From assembly GCF_947507565.1 (NCBI RefSeq), contig NC_089191.1, positions 1,178,001 to 1,242,000 of the forward strand: DNA of 64,000 nucleotides, in the 5' to 3' direction. Below are positions 1 through 10,256 of the stretch, piece after piece; the first letter of the stretch is position 1; each line of letters starts with the position of its first letter. The position numbers and the translations under genes were made by a program. The notes below the pieces were generated by a model, which was given only the letters and a program-made list of their open reading frames with translations, did not search any database and was not told the origin of the DNA. This stretch comes from Oscarella lobularis (lineage: Eukaryota; Porifera; Homoscleromorpha; Homosclerophorida; Oscarellidae).

Positions 1-302
1 GTTTGAATGCGGCAGAAATTCGAAACGACTGTAAAGAGTACTGTGATAGGTTTGCCGTATAAATGCTAGTACATGTGAAGTCTAACCCCCCTCTCGGTTA
101 GACGCGGTTGATATCGAAGCTATGGGGGTGGGACAACAGATAAGGCGCGCGCACTCCTCATTGTGCGATTAGCTTTCGCGCAGGCAAGACAGAGCAGTGT
201 CGGAGCAATTTCCCCCCCTTCCCCTCCCACGGCATTACTTAGTTCTCCACTAGCCTGGCTAGTGTGAAGTGCCATACGGGGTGTTAGTTCGGCAAGGCCT
301 AA
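1..302. other. No gene seen
   Basis: I see no credible coding exon or RNA gene here. The stretch is plain non-coding sequence bordering the large palindrome that begins at about 303. Confidence 0.5.
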
Positions 303-1810
303 CCAGGGATATAATAGAAGAGGGATATGTAACTCGCGCTATCACGTGACGTTTCCTTGATGCAAGCAGCTGATGCAGGCCCTGTTACGGTTAGAACCCG
401 TATAGGAGTCTCCAAAGTGCCTCCGTTTAGTCACTAATATATTCCTATCGTGGCGAAATCATTAGACAATCGTTTCGAGACAAGGTTTACTTAGTATCAA
501 TGCTGGTATATGTTTTTGATGGCTATTTTGCGTGATTTTTTTACACCCCTCCGGCGTGCACCCTCTTGCATCGTCTTCATAGCGAATTTCGTTAGGCTCT
601 TTCTTCGAGACCCTTCCGAAGACATTGTAGAACACCGTCGACGTTCTCCTCCCTGAGTAGCAGCAGCCGATGCGATGATAGAAGCGATTATGTCACTAAG
701 AGGGCGGTTTTACGTGACATAATCGTTTCTATCATCGCATCGGCTGCTGCTACTCAGGGAGGAGAACGTCGACGGTGTTCTACAATGTCTTCGGAAGGGT
801 CTCGAAGAAAGAGCCTAACGAAATTCGCTATGAAGACGATGCAAGAGGGTGCACGCCAGTGGCGTAGCCAGGATTAAGCGGAGGTAGGTGCTGAAGTTCG
901 CGCGCGGAGCGCGCGAAAATTTTTGGACCACGCCCCTTTTCTATTTGGCTATTTAAGGCCTCTAACGAAAAACAGTGCGTAGGCCCAAAGTAACACAACA
1001 GAGATAGTAACTTCGGATTGTGTACAAAGCTTTCTGGAACGAGTACATATGTAGGCATATTACATAGCATAACTGGCACATAACATTTGAGCTTAATTAT
1101 TAACGCTCATCGAAGGAACGCAGTAAATGAGCACGTTGGGTTTGTCTTCGCTCGCAGCACGCAAACCCAACTGCGAGCTGAAAACGTGTCACTTGATCAT
1201 GCACCCGAGGGGGCCATGCAGGGAAGGGTAACTCTGTGCCACCTTTACTCGACAGGTGAATCGCTCTTTTGATATATACATGTAATCAGAACACCTAAAA
1301 TCTGTGGTGTAAAGGCATAGCCACCAGGTGCCCTATTCCCATTTTTACAGAAAGGACATATTTCCGGGCAGATTAAGGTGTGGTTAGGCAATGTGATTCC
1401 CATAATGCACATGCTGTAGGCACTAACAGAGATCGGACACCGTGCTAAGGGTGTTCGGGCATCACATGATGGCTAACAACGGGCCATCATTATCTAGTTT
1501 AATTATTTTCAGCAAACTTGAGGGGGGTGCTCGAGCACCCAAAGCACCCCCCCTGGCTACGCCACTGCACGCCGGAGGGGTGTAAAAAAATCACGCAAAA
1601 TAGCCATCAAAAACATATACCAGCATTGATACTAAGTAAACCTTGTCTCGGCACGATTGTCTAATGATTTCGCCACGATAGGAATATATTAGTGACTAAA
1701 CGGAGGCACTTTGGAGACTCCTATACGGGTTCTAACCGTAACAGGGCTTGCATCAAGGAAACGTCACGTGATAGCGCGAGTTACATATCCCTCTTCTATT
1801 GTATCCCTGG
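303..1810. repeat. Foldback palindrome (long inverted repeat), interrupted
   Basis: The left arm 303-696 is the reverse complement of a right arm made of 714-857 plus 1566-1810, with a 17-nt loop at 697-713. Arm identity is very high, with only scattered differences (for example around 471-476 versus 1650-1655). Without the insertion at 858-1565 it would be a ~790-bp near-perfect hairpin, a structure typical of foldback elements and palindromic MITEs. No transposase is encoded. The outer boundary is set where arm similarity stops, at CCAGGGAT on the left and ATCCCTGG on the right; I see no convincing target duplication there. Confidence 0.85.
858..1565. mobile_element. Non-autonomous hAT-like element inside the palindrome
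   Basis: A 708-bp insertion interrupts the right arm of the palindrome. It carries 14-bp terminal inverted repeats, GTGGCGTAGCCAGG at the left and its complement at the right, and is flanked by the 8-bp direct repeat TGCACGCC at 850-857 and 1566-1573. The uninterrupted left arm at about 555-568 shows the empty site, so the target duplication is directly visible. An 8-bp duplication and this style of terminus fit hAT elements. There is no transposase frame; the small open frame at 1087-1272 looks like chance. Confidence 0.8.
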
Positions 1811-1900
1811 CCTAACTTACAGGCGAGGTCCACGCCTATTAGTACGTTGGGGGGCGCGGCTGGACACCTCCGGGCACTGGCCAAAAACCCTTGCTGGGCA

Positions 1901-2431
1901 TAGTCAGGTGACCTGACCCTTCACGTGACCCGAGGAGAAGGGTCAGGTCAAACGCCCTATGTCGAAGTGTTGCCGTAGGAATGCGGAAGCCCCAATTATC
2001 CACTTAGCTTGATTGTGACGTAATTGACCACACGGTCGACCAGCACACGATACATGGCTTTGGAGTTGTACATCTAGGCTGCGGCGAATGCACGTACGTG
2101 GAGATCGTCGACTTTTGAACCTTCGTCGACGCGCAGCGAGCTTGATATTTGGAAGGTAATCGTCGATCGTCGGGATAGACGTTTTCGATGAGAAGCTTCG
2201 CAGCTGAGAAGTCGATTGCTTTTTCTATCGCCGCGTTCGATAAAGGTCCCTTCTTTCGAGGCTCAGAGATCGCGTGCCAGCGAGTACTACGTAATTAATT
2301 TGATAACGACGTCACAGAGGTCTCGGCCTGTGATTGGGCCGCACTGTACAGTGCGGCGGCAACAGTTAGACATAGGGCGTTTGACCTGACCCTTCTCCCC
2401 GGGTCACGTGAAGGGTCAGGTCACCTGACTA
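1901..2431. mobile_element. Mutator-like (MULE) MITE with 9-bp TSD
   Basis: The ends TAGTCAGGTGACC and GGTCACCTGACTA open inverted repeats of about 62 bp (1901-1962 and 2370-2431), which include an internal AAGGGTCAGGTCA hairpin motif. The element is flanked by the 9-bp direct repeat TGCTGGGCA at 1892-1900 and 2432-2440. Long inverted repeats plus a 9-bp duplication are diagnostic of Mutator-like elements. At 531 bp with no open frame it is non-autonomous. Confidence 0.8.
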
Positions 2432-2981
2432 TGCTGGGCAAGGGTTCTATATTTGGGTGGGATAGGTGGATATCAATCTAGGAGATGAGAAAAAAAGGAG
2501 TGTTTAATCCGGGAGTTCCTAGACTTTTACTCGAACCGTTGATCGGACAACTGAAGCTACGTGTGGGGGCGAATAGCGTCTGCATGGTGAGTAAACAGAT
2601 CGACGACTAACGTCGACTCGCTGACGACCGCTTAGACCTTGCATTCCACGCGCGCGTTTAGCGAAACCGCGAAAACTGGCGCTCGAAGCTCGTTCGAAAT
2701 GCGTAGATAGCGTCGAAAGCGCTACTTATTCACCTGCGTTAATCTAGCCTAGCTAGCTCTCGATTTCACGCGCTAGTTTGCAGAAAATAGTACAACAGGA
2801 AAACTGGTCACGTGAGCGTTTTCACTTCACACCAGGAAAAGCTCTCGAGCTGGAGACGCTCGAAGCAACATTGGGTGATTTATCTTGATTAATTAATAAT
2901 CTCGCCTCGAAGAACCTGAGCAACACAACCAACTAACTTATATATTTATTAATACAGCCTTTCTCTCTAGAGCCTTTGACA
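2432..2981 (+). other. Upstream region of the SpvB/Rhs gene
   Basis: Non-coding 5' flank. It holds the TCACGTGAGCGT motif at 2808 and a pyrimidine-rich stretch ending TAG at about 2960-2970. The same layout precedes the duplicate gene at 11.3 kb, so a 5'UTR intron acceptor at 2970 is possible. Confidence 0.4.
2808..2819 (+). promoter_or_regulatory. E-box-containing motif conserved upstream of both gene copies
   Basis: TCACGTGAGCGT contains the palindrome CACGTG and lies about 170 bp before the ATG. An identical 12-mer sits at 11180-11191, about 130 bp before the ATG of the duplicate. The motif survives in otherwise diverged flanks, which suggests a promoter element recognised by bHLH/USF-type factors; that role is inference. 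Confidence 0.45.
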
Positions 2982-5900
2982 ATGAAAACGACTGCTGTTC
3001 TATTTCTTATTTCTTTGGCAATTTTCGTCGACGCTGACGTCCCCGATTGCCCTAAATCGTGCATGGGAAAGTGCTCATATAAGGAAACCCCCGGATCGTT
3101 GCCAATCGACGTTTCGGCAGACGGCCAAGGAGGCATGACGGCGACTATAGGACTTCAAGTCCCACGCGGCACGGGTGGTCGCGAGCCGGGCTTCACTCTC
3201 AAATACAGCAACAACGCGGGCAACGGACGACTCGGCTTGGGCTGGGAATTGTCGTACCTTCCAACGATAGCACGCTGTCCCAAGCGACACATGGAAAACG
3301 GCGTTTCGGCGAAAGTGAGCTTCACCGTCGACGACGTCTTCTGCGTGAGTGGCAATCAATTGGTTCTCGTCAACGGCACGGATACGAGTCTGTCGATGTA
3401 CGATGGATCGCAGTATTACGCGGATCGATACGATCGAATTCTCTATCAACCTTTTGGGCCTCGTAAGACGCGACTGAATCAGGGAGTCACCGGACCTGAG
3501 TACTGGATCGCTAGCATGCCGAACGGCGTCGTTCACGTGTACGGACAGACGCCGGATTCACGCGTGACGAACGCCAATGGAGTCGTGCTCTCTTGGGAGG
3601 CAAACTGCGAGATGGATCCGTTCGGAAACGCGATTAATCTCACCTACGTCGACTACGGTCGCGACGCCTCCAGAGATAGATACTTGAGTAAAATCAAATA
3701 TGCCGAAGACACGGCGTCGATTGAGTTTGACTACGAGACTCGTCCGGATCCCATTGTGTCTTACTTTTCCGGTATGGAGTTGCTGACCAGTCGTCGTTTG
3801 ACGACAATTAGCACGTTTTCGGCTGTTCCCGTGGAAGACGGTTTTGGCGTCGAGACAGCTCCCGTTCCCGTTCTCGTTTACGTACTCAGCTACGCGACGT
3901 CGTCTCTGAGTGGCGTGAGTCTGCTCGAGAGCGTGCAACTCTGTTCGGGTTGTTTTGAGTTGTGTCAACCGCCGCTTCGACTGACGTACGAAAGTCCGCC
4001 ATCGAACGATGTCTCGAACTTGGGATTTCCGTATGATTTTGAGACGAATAGCAGCGATACGAGCATGTTCGTTCGATTCTTGCCCGGAATAACGCCCTAC
4101 AGTCCGGACGGATTTCCTCTGTTGGCGCTATGCGGCGTACACGGCCACGAGCCCATAGTCTATCCCTCTCAGACGGTCATGGAAGAGTCGAACGTTCAAT
4201 TGACTGTTGACGCCGACGGCGACGGCGTCACCGATCTTCTTTTCGTTCAATACAACGCGACGTTTGGACTCAATACCGTTTTGTTTCGTAGCAAAGGCGA
4301 CGGTAATTTCAACGCGGTGACGTCGTCGTTGCGAAAGCCGACCGTCCCGTTAGCGGGCACGCCCGATGATCGTTGCGCGTGGGGCGCTCTTCAGCTCTAC
4401 GCCGACTCTATCTACGAGAACACTCACGATTTTTTCTCGACGTCACTGAACGTTTTTGCGAACGATATAACGGGCGATGGGAATTACGATTTGACGGCCG
4501 TCGTCCTGACCGACGGTCCAAGAGGTATTATAACGAAGAAAGGACGCTGTCCTTCGGAGATGCCCAAGGTTCTCATATTCTACGTCGAAGGAACGGGCGG
4601 CGGAAACCTCGTCTCACAAGGAACGGTCGTCGGTCGTCACGACTTTAATTTCGAAACGGGCAAAGGCTGCTCAGTTCTACTCTCGGACATAACGGACAGT
4701 CTCTATCAGGACATCGTGATTACGTGCGCCGACGACAAGGGATGGCGCGTGTGGACGATTCTCGGCAATTCGAATTTCACGTGGTCGGAAAAAAGCGTCT
4801 TTTCGAATATCGTTCCCATGGCCCCTTTGCCAAATGGGCAGAACTTCAGTCGAAACGGGCAGGTTAATCGGATTCTAGCTCGGGATCTCGACGGCGACGG
4901 ATCGCCCGAACTCGTCATGATAACGCCGACAGAGAAAGGAATCGAAGTTCGCGTCTCGAGCTCGATGGTCAACGGATCATTTACGCCGATCTACGGCAAT
5001 AAGATGATCATAACGCCGTCGACGGACGTTCTCGGATCGAAGGCGCTCTCGGCGTTCTTTGTCGACGTGCCCGGGAGCTTTACTCGATTGATCGTCAGCT
5101 CGGCTAACGAGTCAGGTTGGTACGTATACGCGGCGCAGAGTCTAGGGAATTTTAGCCTGAGTGATGCGGTGGCGTTGCCGCGCGGTCCCGCGTGCGCTTC
5201 GAATACCGTCGTTCTCGCGGCCGATGCCAACGGCGACGCTCGTCCCGAGCTTCTCGCTATAAGTCCCGGTAACGGTAGCGTCGGACTCGCCGTGCACGTC
5301 GTCGCCTTGACGACGGATGAGAAAGTTTTCGGTAGGACGTTTTCTCACCAATATCCTGCGATCGTGTCTCCTCTCAGCAGCAACATTAAACTATCCGATT
5401 CGATCATTACGGCTGATTTTACCGGAGACGGGCGAGTGGATATTGCCCTGTTTCGCATTCCGTACTACACCAACGGAAAGCATTCGTACTGTGCCGTGTA
5501 CGATTCGCTGTGGCACCCTGTTATCTATGCTCTTCCGTCCGTACGAATTTCTCCGTCGCCTTTCGATCGACTCACGCGACTCGTCGACGGCAACGGGTTG
5601 ACGACTCGAATCAATTACGCGCTCATGACGAACGACTCGGTCTACATCCAAGAGTCTCGTAGTCGTAGTCCCAAGTATGCTCAGTGTCAGACATGGCCAA
5701 ACGCGAGTGCAATAGCGTCGCCGATTCCGAACGTCATCTACACGCCCTCGGCCCGATTTCTCGTGCAGCGAATCGACAAGGATAATGCTCTCGGCGACGG
5801 GAGTTTCGCCTACACGCGCTACGTCTATCGCGGTTTCGCGAGACACACGCGCGGCTTCGGATCGCTGGGGTTCCAATACGTCTTCGCTTTTCACAACGAG

Positions 5901-8900
5901 ACGACGTTGTCGCAGCTGACGCGTCACAGTCTCGATTTTCTCGCGCACATGCACGGTCATCCCGTGCGGATCGAAACATATCGATGCGCCGATTCGATGA
6001 GACAAACGCTTTTGATATCTTGGCAAACGAACGAGTGGTCGTCCGCTCAGAAGCTTCCGACCGGCGCGACCGACGGCGCGAACGTATTCAAGTACGGATC
6101 GTATATAATTGCTTTGTCGAAGCAGGATCAGTTGACGTACACGGAAGACGGGGAGTTCTTCGTGAAGAGAGAGACGAAGACGTTGCTCTACGACGCCGAC
6201 GGCTTGCCGTATTCTACTCTCTACGCCGTACACGACGCTAGTCCGCACTCGGGCGAATTTCCTACGCTCGGAGACAATTATTTCACGCGAAACGTCACCA
6301 TCACGCACATGAAACCGACGTACGCGAAGCACTCCTGGTACGTCGGGCTACCGGAGTATGCTGTCGAGATAGCGAATACGACGTATCAAAGTACTAGTTC
6401 CTACGTCGATTATACGTCGTCTTTGACTGTGAAGAGTGCCACGAGGACTTTTGACGCTAAGACGGGTATGGTGTCATCAGAGTCTTTGAGTTCCGGTATT
6501 GGAGCTGATCCCACTAAGGCTCAGAGTACGGTGACGCTTCTTTACGAACGCGACGACCGCGGTAACGTCCTCGTCGTGTCGTCTACGGGCGCCGATGGAT
6601 CGGCTATCGATAACAAAACAATGACGTACGACGATCGCGGTCGATTTCAGAAGTCGCTTTGCAGCGGCGCGATCTGCCAGGAGTGGCGGCACGGTCACAA
6701 CGGCGAAGTGCTACTCGAAACTTCGAAAGCGAATGAAAAGATTAGTCACGCCTACGACGCTTTGTTTCGCGAAATTGCCGTCGTTTCCGCTTCGAGCCAA
6801 GCGAAGAACGTGAAAACGTCGTTCGAGTTCTGCCAAAAGGCGAATTGTCCTAGTTCGTTAAAATCGGCCGTCTACGCGAAGGTCGTGGATAGTTCGGTCT
6901 ACGAGTACTACGACGGACTGAACAGGCTCTTGGGAACGAGATGGGTACCCCAAGGAAGCGACCCCGAGCTGATTCAAACGAATCAGTACGACCGTTTCGG
7001 CACGCTTTCGCAGAGATTTCCAATTCACGAAACGTCCGATTCGAGCAACCAGGCGATACATTTCCTCAAAGATTCGCTCGGTCGCGTAGCGACCATCAAT
7101 GAAACATTCCGAGCATTCGTCATCGAAGACTGGGCGACCTTCTGGCAGACGTTGGCTGTCGACTACAGCGGTAATCGCGTCGACGTCACCGTGCGCGATT
7201 CGTCGTCGATCGGCGAAGCGAAATACACGCCGTGGCGACAGACTCGCGTGACGGACGCTCGCGGATTGACCGTGTTGACGCGAGAGCCGAACATCGATCA
7301 GACGCTTCAGTATTGGTACGACTCGAATAGCAACCTCGTTGCCGTCGTGCTCAGAGGCGTCGAAACCGCGCTGCTTTATCGCGCGACGTTTTCCGAGAAC
7401 GGGTATCCCAGTACGTTGTCTCATTCCAATAAGGGAACGTATAAGTACGTTCACGACGGTCGTGGACGTCTTGTTAACCAGACCGATCCCAGTGGTAATG
7501 TTATGAATTTTCGTCGAAATGAGCAGAATCGAGTCGTTTCGATTTTTGAAATGTTGCCCAATGGAGATGGTGGAGTCGTTTTGAACGTTTCGTACGACAA
7601 AGTGTTTCCCGATCACATCGCTTCGGAATCGGGGGTAACAACCGAGGGACTCGATTTTGGAGTAACGAATCTTTACGACGAAGTCTTGGGACAACTTAGA
7701 AATGTAACGAAAACGTACGCTGGGAAAACTGTCATCATTAGTCACGTGTACGACAGCAGTAATCGCTTACAGAAAGTCGTCTATCCGGATGGGCTGGTTA
7801 TCCTGTTTCAGTACGACAAAATCAATAGGATTAATCGATTAACAGACGACTCGTCGAAGCGCGTTCTGTGGACTGCTCAAGAGTTCGACGCTAAAGGACG
7901 AGCAAGCAAGGAGACCTTGGGCAATGGTCTTCAAATGGAACGTCTCTACGAACCCGCGACCGTTCTGCTTAAAACGTCGAAGTATCTCGACAAAGCTATG
8001 ACCGTTCGAGGCGACGAAAATCGCATGGTGCAAGCCGAGGCATCGTTTTCTTTCACCGTATATTTCGATCCGTCGAGTCGAGTATCTCTTATCAGGAAAG
8101 AAGTCTCCGGGGCGCAACTCTACGAAGAGGCACTGACGTATGACAATAGCTATCAGGCTCTTACGAAGACGAGTCGGGTAAACGATCGTCGTTCGGTATC
8201 GTTTTCCTACGGAACGTTTGGAAATCTTCATTCGAAATCGGACGTCGGTACCTACTCGTATCCAAGCGTGGCGTCGTTTGGCGCGAACGCTGAACGACTC
8301 GTAGAAACGGCGGCAATATATCAAGTGTCGAAAGTATCTTCATCGTCTTCGACATACGATTTCGAATACGACGAGAGAGGAAATCGTATATCGTGGAACG
8401 GCACCTTTGTCGAATATAATTCCAAGAACAAGCCGTCTCGTATCGTCCGCGGACCGTTCTCCGTCACCTTCGACTATTCGCCTCGAGGCCAGCTCTTGAT
8501 GCGAAAAGATTTCGTGAATATAAGTTCTGACGGTAGCGGATTTGGAACGTCCATACTCTACGGTCAAACGTGGTATGCCGACGATTTGTACGAGGAGGAG
8601 TTAATACGCGAAAATCTCACGAGTCCTACTATGACGAAGAAGATACAGAGGTACTACGTCAACTCGGACATCGTCCTCCAAAAGACGACGAGTCTCGTGT
8701 CATCAAATTCGAAGCCGACGTCAGCTTATTTCTTTCTGCATCGCGACGCAAAAGGTTCGTTGCACTTCGTCACGGACGAAAACGGGGACGTTGTTGAATC
8801 GTTTGACTACGACGTGTGCGGTCGACGACGAGACGGGCGCACGGGAATTCCGTCCGCGCGCTACGGTGAAGTTATGTCCCGCGCCAATTCCCAGTCGTTG

Positions 8901-10256
8901 ACCGCTAAAGAGGCCGCGACTATGCTACCGTCTCTAACTTCGAAAGTAACCGTGCAATTCGGCTTCGACGGGCATATTCAATTAGACGACATCGGCGGCG
9001 ATTTGGTGCACATGGGAGGTCGACTATTCGACACTATTCACTGTCTCTTTCTCACTCCGGATCCTTTTGTTAGCGACATGTGGCGTTCGGTTGGCTTCAA
9101 TACCTACGCTTACGGCGAATTTAATCCCATGTCCGGTATCGATCCGAGTGGCTACAGCTTTCTCTCGTCGATCGGTCACTTCTTCAAATCCACGTTCGAG
9201 AAAATCGTTCACTTTCTGGAGAAAATCATCGACGCCCTAGCGAATCTGCTGCGAAAAATCCCCATACTGAACAAAATTCTCACGCTGGCCATCGACGTCC
9301 TCGCCGAAGTCACCGGCCAATTTTGGCTCTCGGCCGCGTGGGAAGTCGTCGAAGATCGCGTGCAAGGAAAGAGCTGGGCGCAGGCGTTGGCCGACGGTTT
9401 GATCAGCATCGCAAGCAATGTCATCGGTTCGGTGTTCGACGCCGCCGAAGGCGCTATCAACGCGGCGGGTGACTTTGCCGGTAAGAGCGTCATAACCGAT
9501 CTTCTTAAACTCGGAAAAGTCGCCGTCGACGGGATGAAAGGAGCGGCGAAAACGGCGGCGAGTGGTCAGCATTCGCTCAAAGCGATATCGATGGGAGCGG
9601 CGAAGTCGGTTCTTTCGGACGTATTTTCTAGCGTTTTGAAAGCGGCGAAACAATTTCTCAAGCCCGAAGCGGACGTCGCCTCTTCGGTGACGCACGCGCT
9701 CGCGTACAGCAGCGTCTCTCATCTGCACACTGAAGTCGTCGCCGTCGCGAAATCTGTCGCTAAGGACGTGATCAGCGAGGTTGCTAAGGACGCTGCGAAA
9801 GGCCTTTTAGCCGACGCGCGAAAGAGCGGCTTCTTCGGCGTTCTCGACGACCTCAAAGGGGATTTTCTGCAGGAAGGCGTTCCGAAGACTTACGTGTCAA
9901 TGCACTTCTCTAACGCAATGAACGCGCTTTTGCAGCGATCTGCCGATCATTTCGGGTTCGCTAGCAGTGGCAAGAGCTCGTTTGGAAGTCGAAAAATGAG
10001 CGAGTTCTTCGGCGAGGCGCACCACTTTGGTAAAACGCTCGCCGCGGACAGAATGGCTGGTCTCGATAAGTTGTCTGCTTCGCACGGGCTGTCGTACTCG
10101 GCTCTCCGCAATGCCGACGTTGTTCAGTCGTTTTTTGCTAGCGAGCAGGGCAAGGAAGCAAAAAATGAACTTTTGTTTCAGGAGGGCAAATGCCAACTGA
10201 TAAGAAACCCTATGGTGAGCGTTGAAAGTCTCGAGCAAGATTGGACTGGTCAATAA
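2982..10256 (+). CDS. Secreted SpvB/Tc-toxin/Rhs (YD-repeat) protein, intact and intronless
   Basis: One uninterrupted frame of about 2,424 residues. I choose ATG 2982 because the in-frame codon at 2976 is TTG. A signal peptide with core AVLFLISLAIFV ends near residue 20. Residues ~30-350 match the SpvB/TcaB N-terminal domain (GGREPGFTLKYSN, GNGRLGLGWELSYLP). Five FG-GAP/VCBS-like DxDGDG calcium motifs lie at about 410, 500, 640, 750 and 810, then a Tc-type middle region (LTRLVDGNGLTTRINYA). Many YD/Rhs repeats follow and the Rhs core ends at ~2055 with GEFNPMSGIDPSGY. After it come ~370 residues of helical, Lys/Ala-rich sequence with no family I recognise, the position where bacterial Rhs proteins carry variable effectors. 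In bacteria this architecture builds the cocoon of insecticidal toxin complexes. Here the gene has a eukaryotic-style signal, host-like base composition and host-type neighbours, so old horizontal transfer and domestication is likely. Cytotoxic function is not shown. Confidence 0.9.
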   Translation: MKTTAVLFLISLAIFVDADVPDCPKSCMGKCSYKETPGSLPIDVSADGQGGMTATIGLQVPRGTGGREPGFTLKYSNNAGNGRLGLGWELSYLPTIARCPKRHMENGVSAKVSFTVDDVFCVSGNQLVLVNGTDTSLSMYDGSQYYADRYDRILYQPFGPRKTRLNQGVTGPEYWIASMPNGVVHVYGQTPDSRVTNANGVVLSWEANCEMDPFGNAINLTYVDYGRDASRDRYLSKIKYAEDTASIEFDYETRPDPIVSYFSGMELLTSRRLTTISTFSAVPVEDGFGVETAPVPVLVYVLSYATSSLSGVSLLESVQLCSGCFELCQPPLRLTYESPPSNDVSNLGFPYDFETNSSDTSMFVRFLPGITPYSPDGFPLLALCGVHGHEPIVYPSQTVMEESNVQLTVDADGDGVTDLLFVQYNATFGLNTVLFRSKGDGNFNAVTSSLRKPTVPLAGTPDDRCAWGALQLYADSIYENTHDFFSTSLNVFANDITGDGNYDLTAVVLTDGPRGIITKKGRCPSEMPKVLIFYVEGTGGGNLVSQGTVVGRHDFNFETGKGCSVLLSDITDSLYQDIVITCADDKGWRVWTILGNSNFTWSEKSVFSNIVPMAPLPNGQNFSRNGQVNRILARDLDGDGSPELVMITPTEKGIEVRVSSSMVNGSFTPIYGNKMIITPSTDVLGSKALSAFFVDVPGSFTRLIVSSANESGWYVYAAQSLGNFSLSDAVALPRGPACASNTVVLAADANGDARPELLAISPGNGSVGLAVHVVALTTDEKVFGRTFSHQYPAIVSPLSSNIKLSDSIITADFTGDGRVDIALFRIPYYTNGKHSYCAVYDSLWHPVIYALPSVRISPSPFDRLTRLVDGNGLTTRINYALMTNDSVYIQESRSRSPKYAQCQTWPNASAIASPIPNVIYTPSARFLVQRIDKDNALGDGSFAYTRYVYRGFARHTRGFGSLGFQYVFAFHNETTLSQLTRHSLDFLAHMHGHPVRIETYRCADSMRQTLLISWQTNEWSSAQKLPTGATDGANVFKYGSYIIALSKQDQLTYTEDGEFFVKRETKTLLYDADGLPYSTLYAVHDASPHSGEFPTLGDNYFTRNVTITHMKPTYAKHSWYVGLPEYAVEIANTTYQSTSSYVDYTSSLTVKSATRTFDAKTGMVSSESLSSGIGADPTKAQSTVTLLYERDDRGNVLVVSSTGADGSAIDNKTMTYDDRGRFQKSLCSGAICQEWRHGHNGEVLLETSKANEKISHAYDALFREIAVVSASSQAKNVKTSFEFCQKANCPSSLKSAVYAKVVDSSVYEYYDGLNRLLGTRWVPQGSDPELIQTNQYDRFGTLSQRFPIHETSDSSNQAIHFLKDSLGRVATINETFRAFVIEDWATFWQTLAVDYSGNRVDVTVRDSSSIGEAKYTPWRQTRVTDARGLTVLTREPNIDQTLQYWYDSNSNLVAVVLRGVETALLYRATFSENGYPSTLSHSNKGTYKYVHDGRGRLVNQTDPSGNVMNFRRNEQNRVVSIFEMLPNGDGGVVLNVSYDKVFPDHIASESGVTTEGLDFGVTNLYDEVLGQLRNVTKTYAGKTVIISHVYDSSNRLQKVVYPDGLVILFQYDKINRINRLTDDSSKRVLWTAQEFDAKGRASKETLGNGLQMERLYEPATVLLKTSKYLDKAMTVRGDENRMVQAEASFSFTVYFDPSSRVSLIRKEVSGAQLYEEALTYDNSYQALTKTSRVNDRRSVSFSYGTFGNLHSKSDVGTYSYPSVASFGANAERLVETAAIYQVSKVSSSSSTYDFEYDERGNRISWNGTFVEYNSKNKPSRIVRGPFSVTFDYSPRGQLLMRKDFVNISSDGSGFGTSILYGQTWYADDLYEEELIRENLTSPTMTKKIQRYYVNSDIVLQKTTSLVSSNSKPTSAYFFLHRDAKGSLHFVTDENGDVVESFDYDVCGRRRDGRTGIPSARYGEVMSRANSQSLTAKEAATMLPSLTSKVTVQFGFDGHIQLDDIGGDLVHMGGRLFDTIHCLFLTPDPFVSDMWRSVGFNTYAYGEFNPMSGIDPSGYSFLSSIGHFFKSTFEKIVHFLEKIIDALANLLRKIPILNKILTLAIDVLAEVTGQFWLSAAWEVVEDRVQGKSWAQALADGLISIASNVIGSVFDAAEGAINAAGDFAGKSVITDLLKLGKVAVDGMKGAAKTAASGQHSLKAISMGAAKSVLSDVFSSVLKAAKQFLKPEADVASSVTHALAYSSVSHLHTEVVAVAKSVAKDVISEVAKDAAKGLLADARKSGFFGVLDDLKGDFLQEGVPKTYVSMHFSNAMNALLQRSADHFGFASSGKSSFGSRKMSEFFGEAHHFGKTLAADRMAGLDKLSASHGLSYSALRNADVVQSFFASEQGKEAKNELLFQEGKCQLIRNPMVSVESLEQDWTGQ

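Noticed and set aside
3075-9728. Many long minus-strand frames opposite the Rhs gene
   Set aside because: Shadow frames caused by codon bias of the 7.3-kb gene; no domains or start context.
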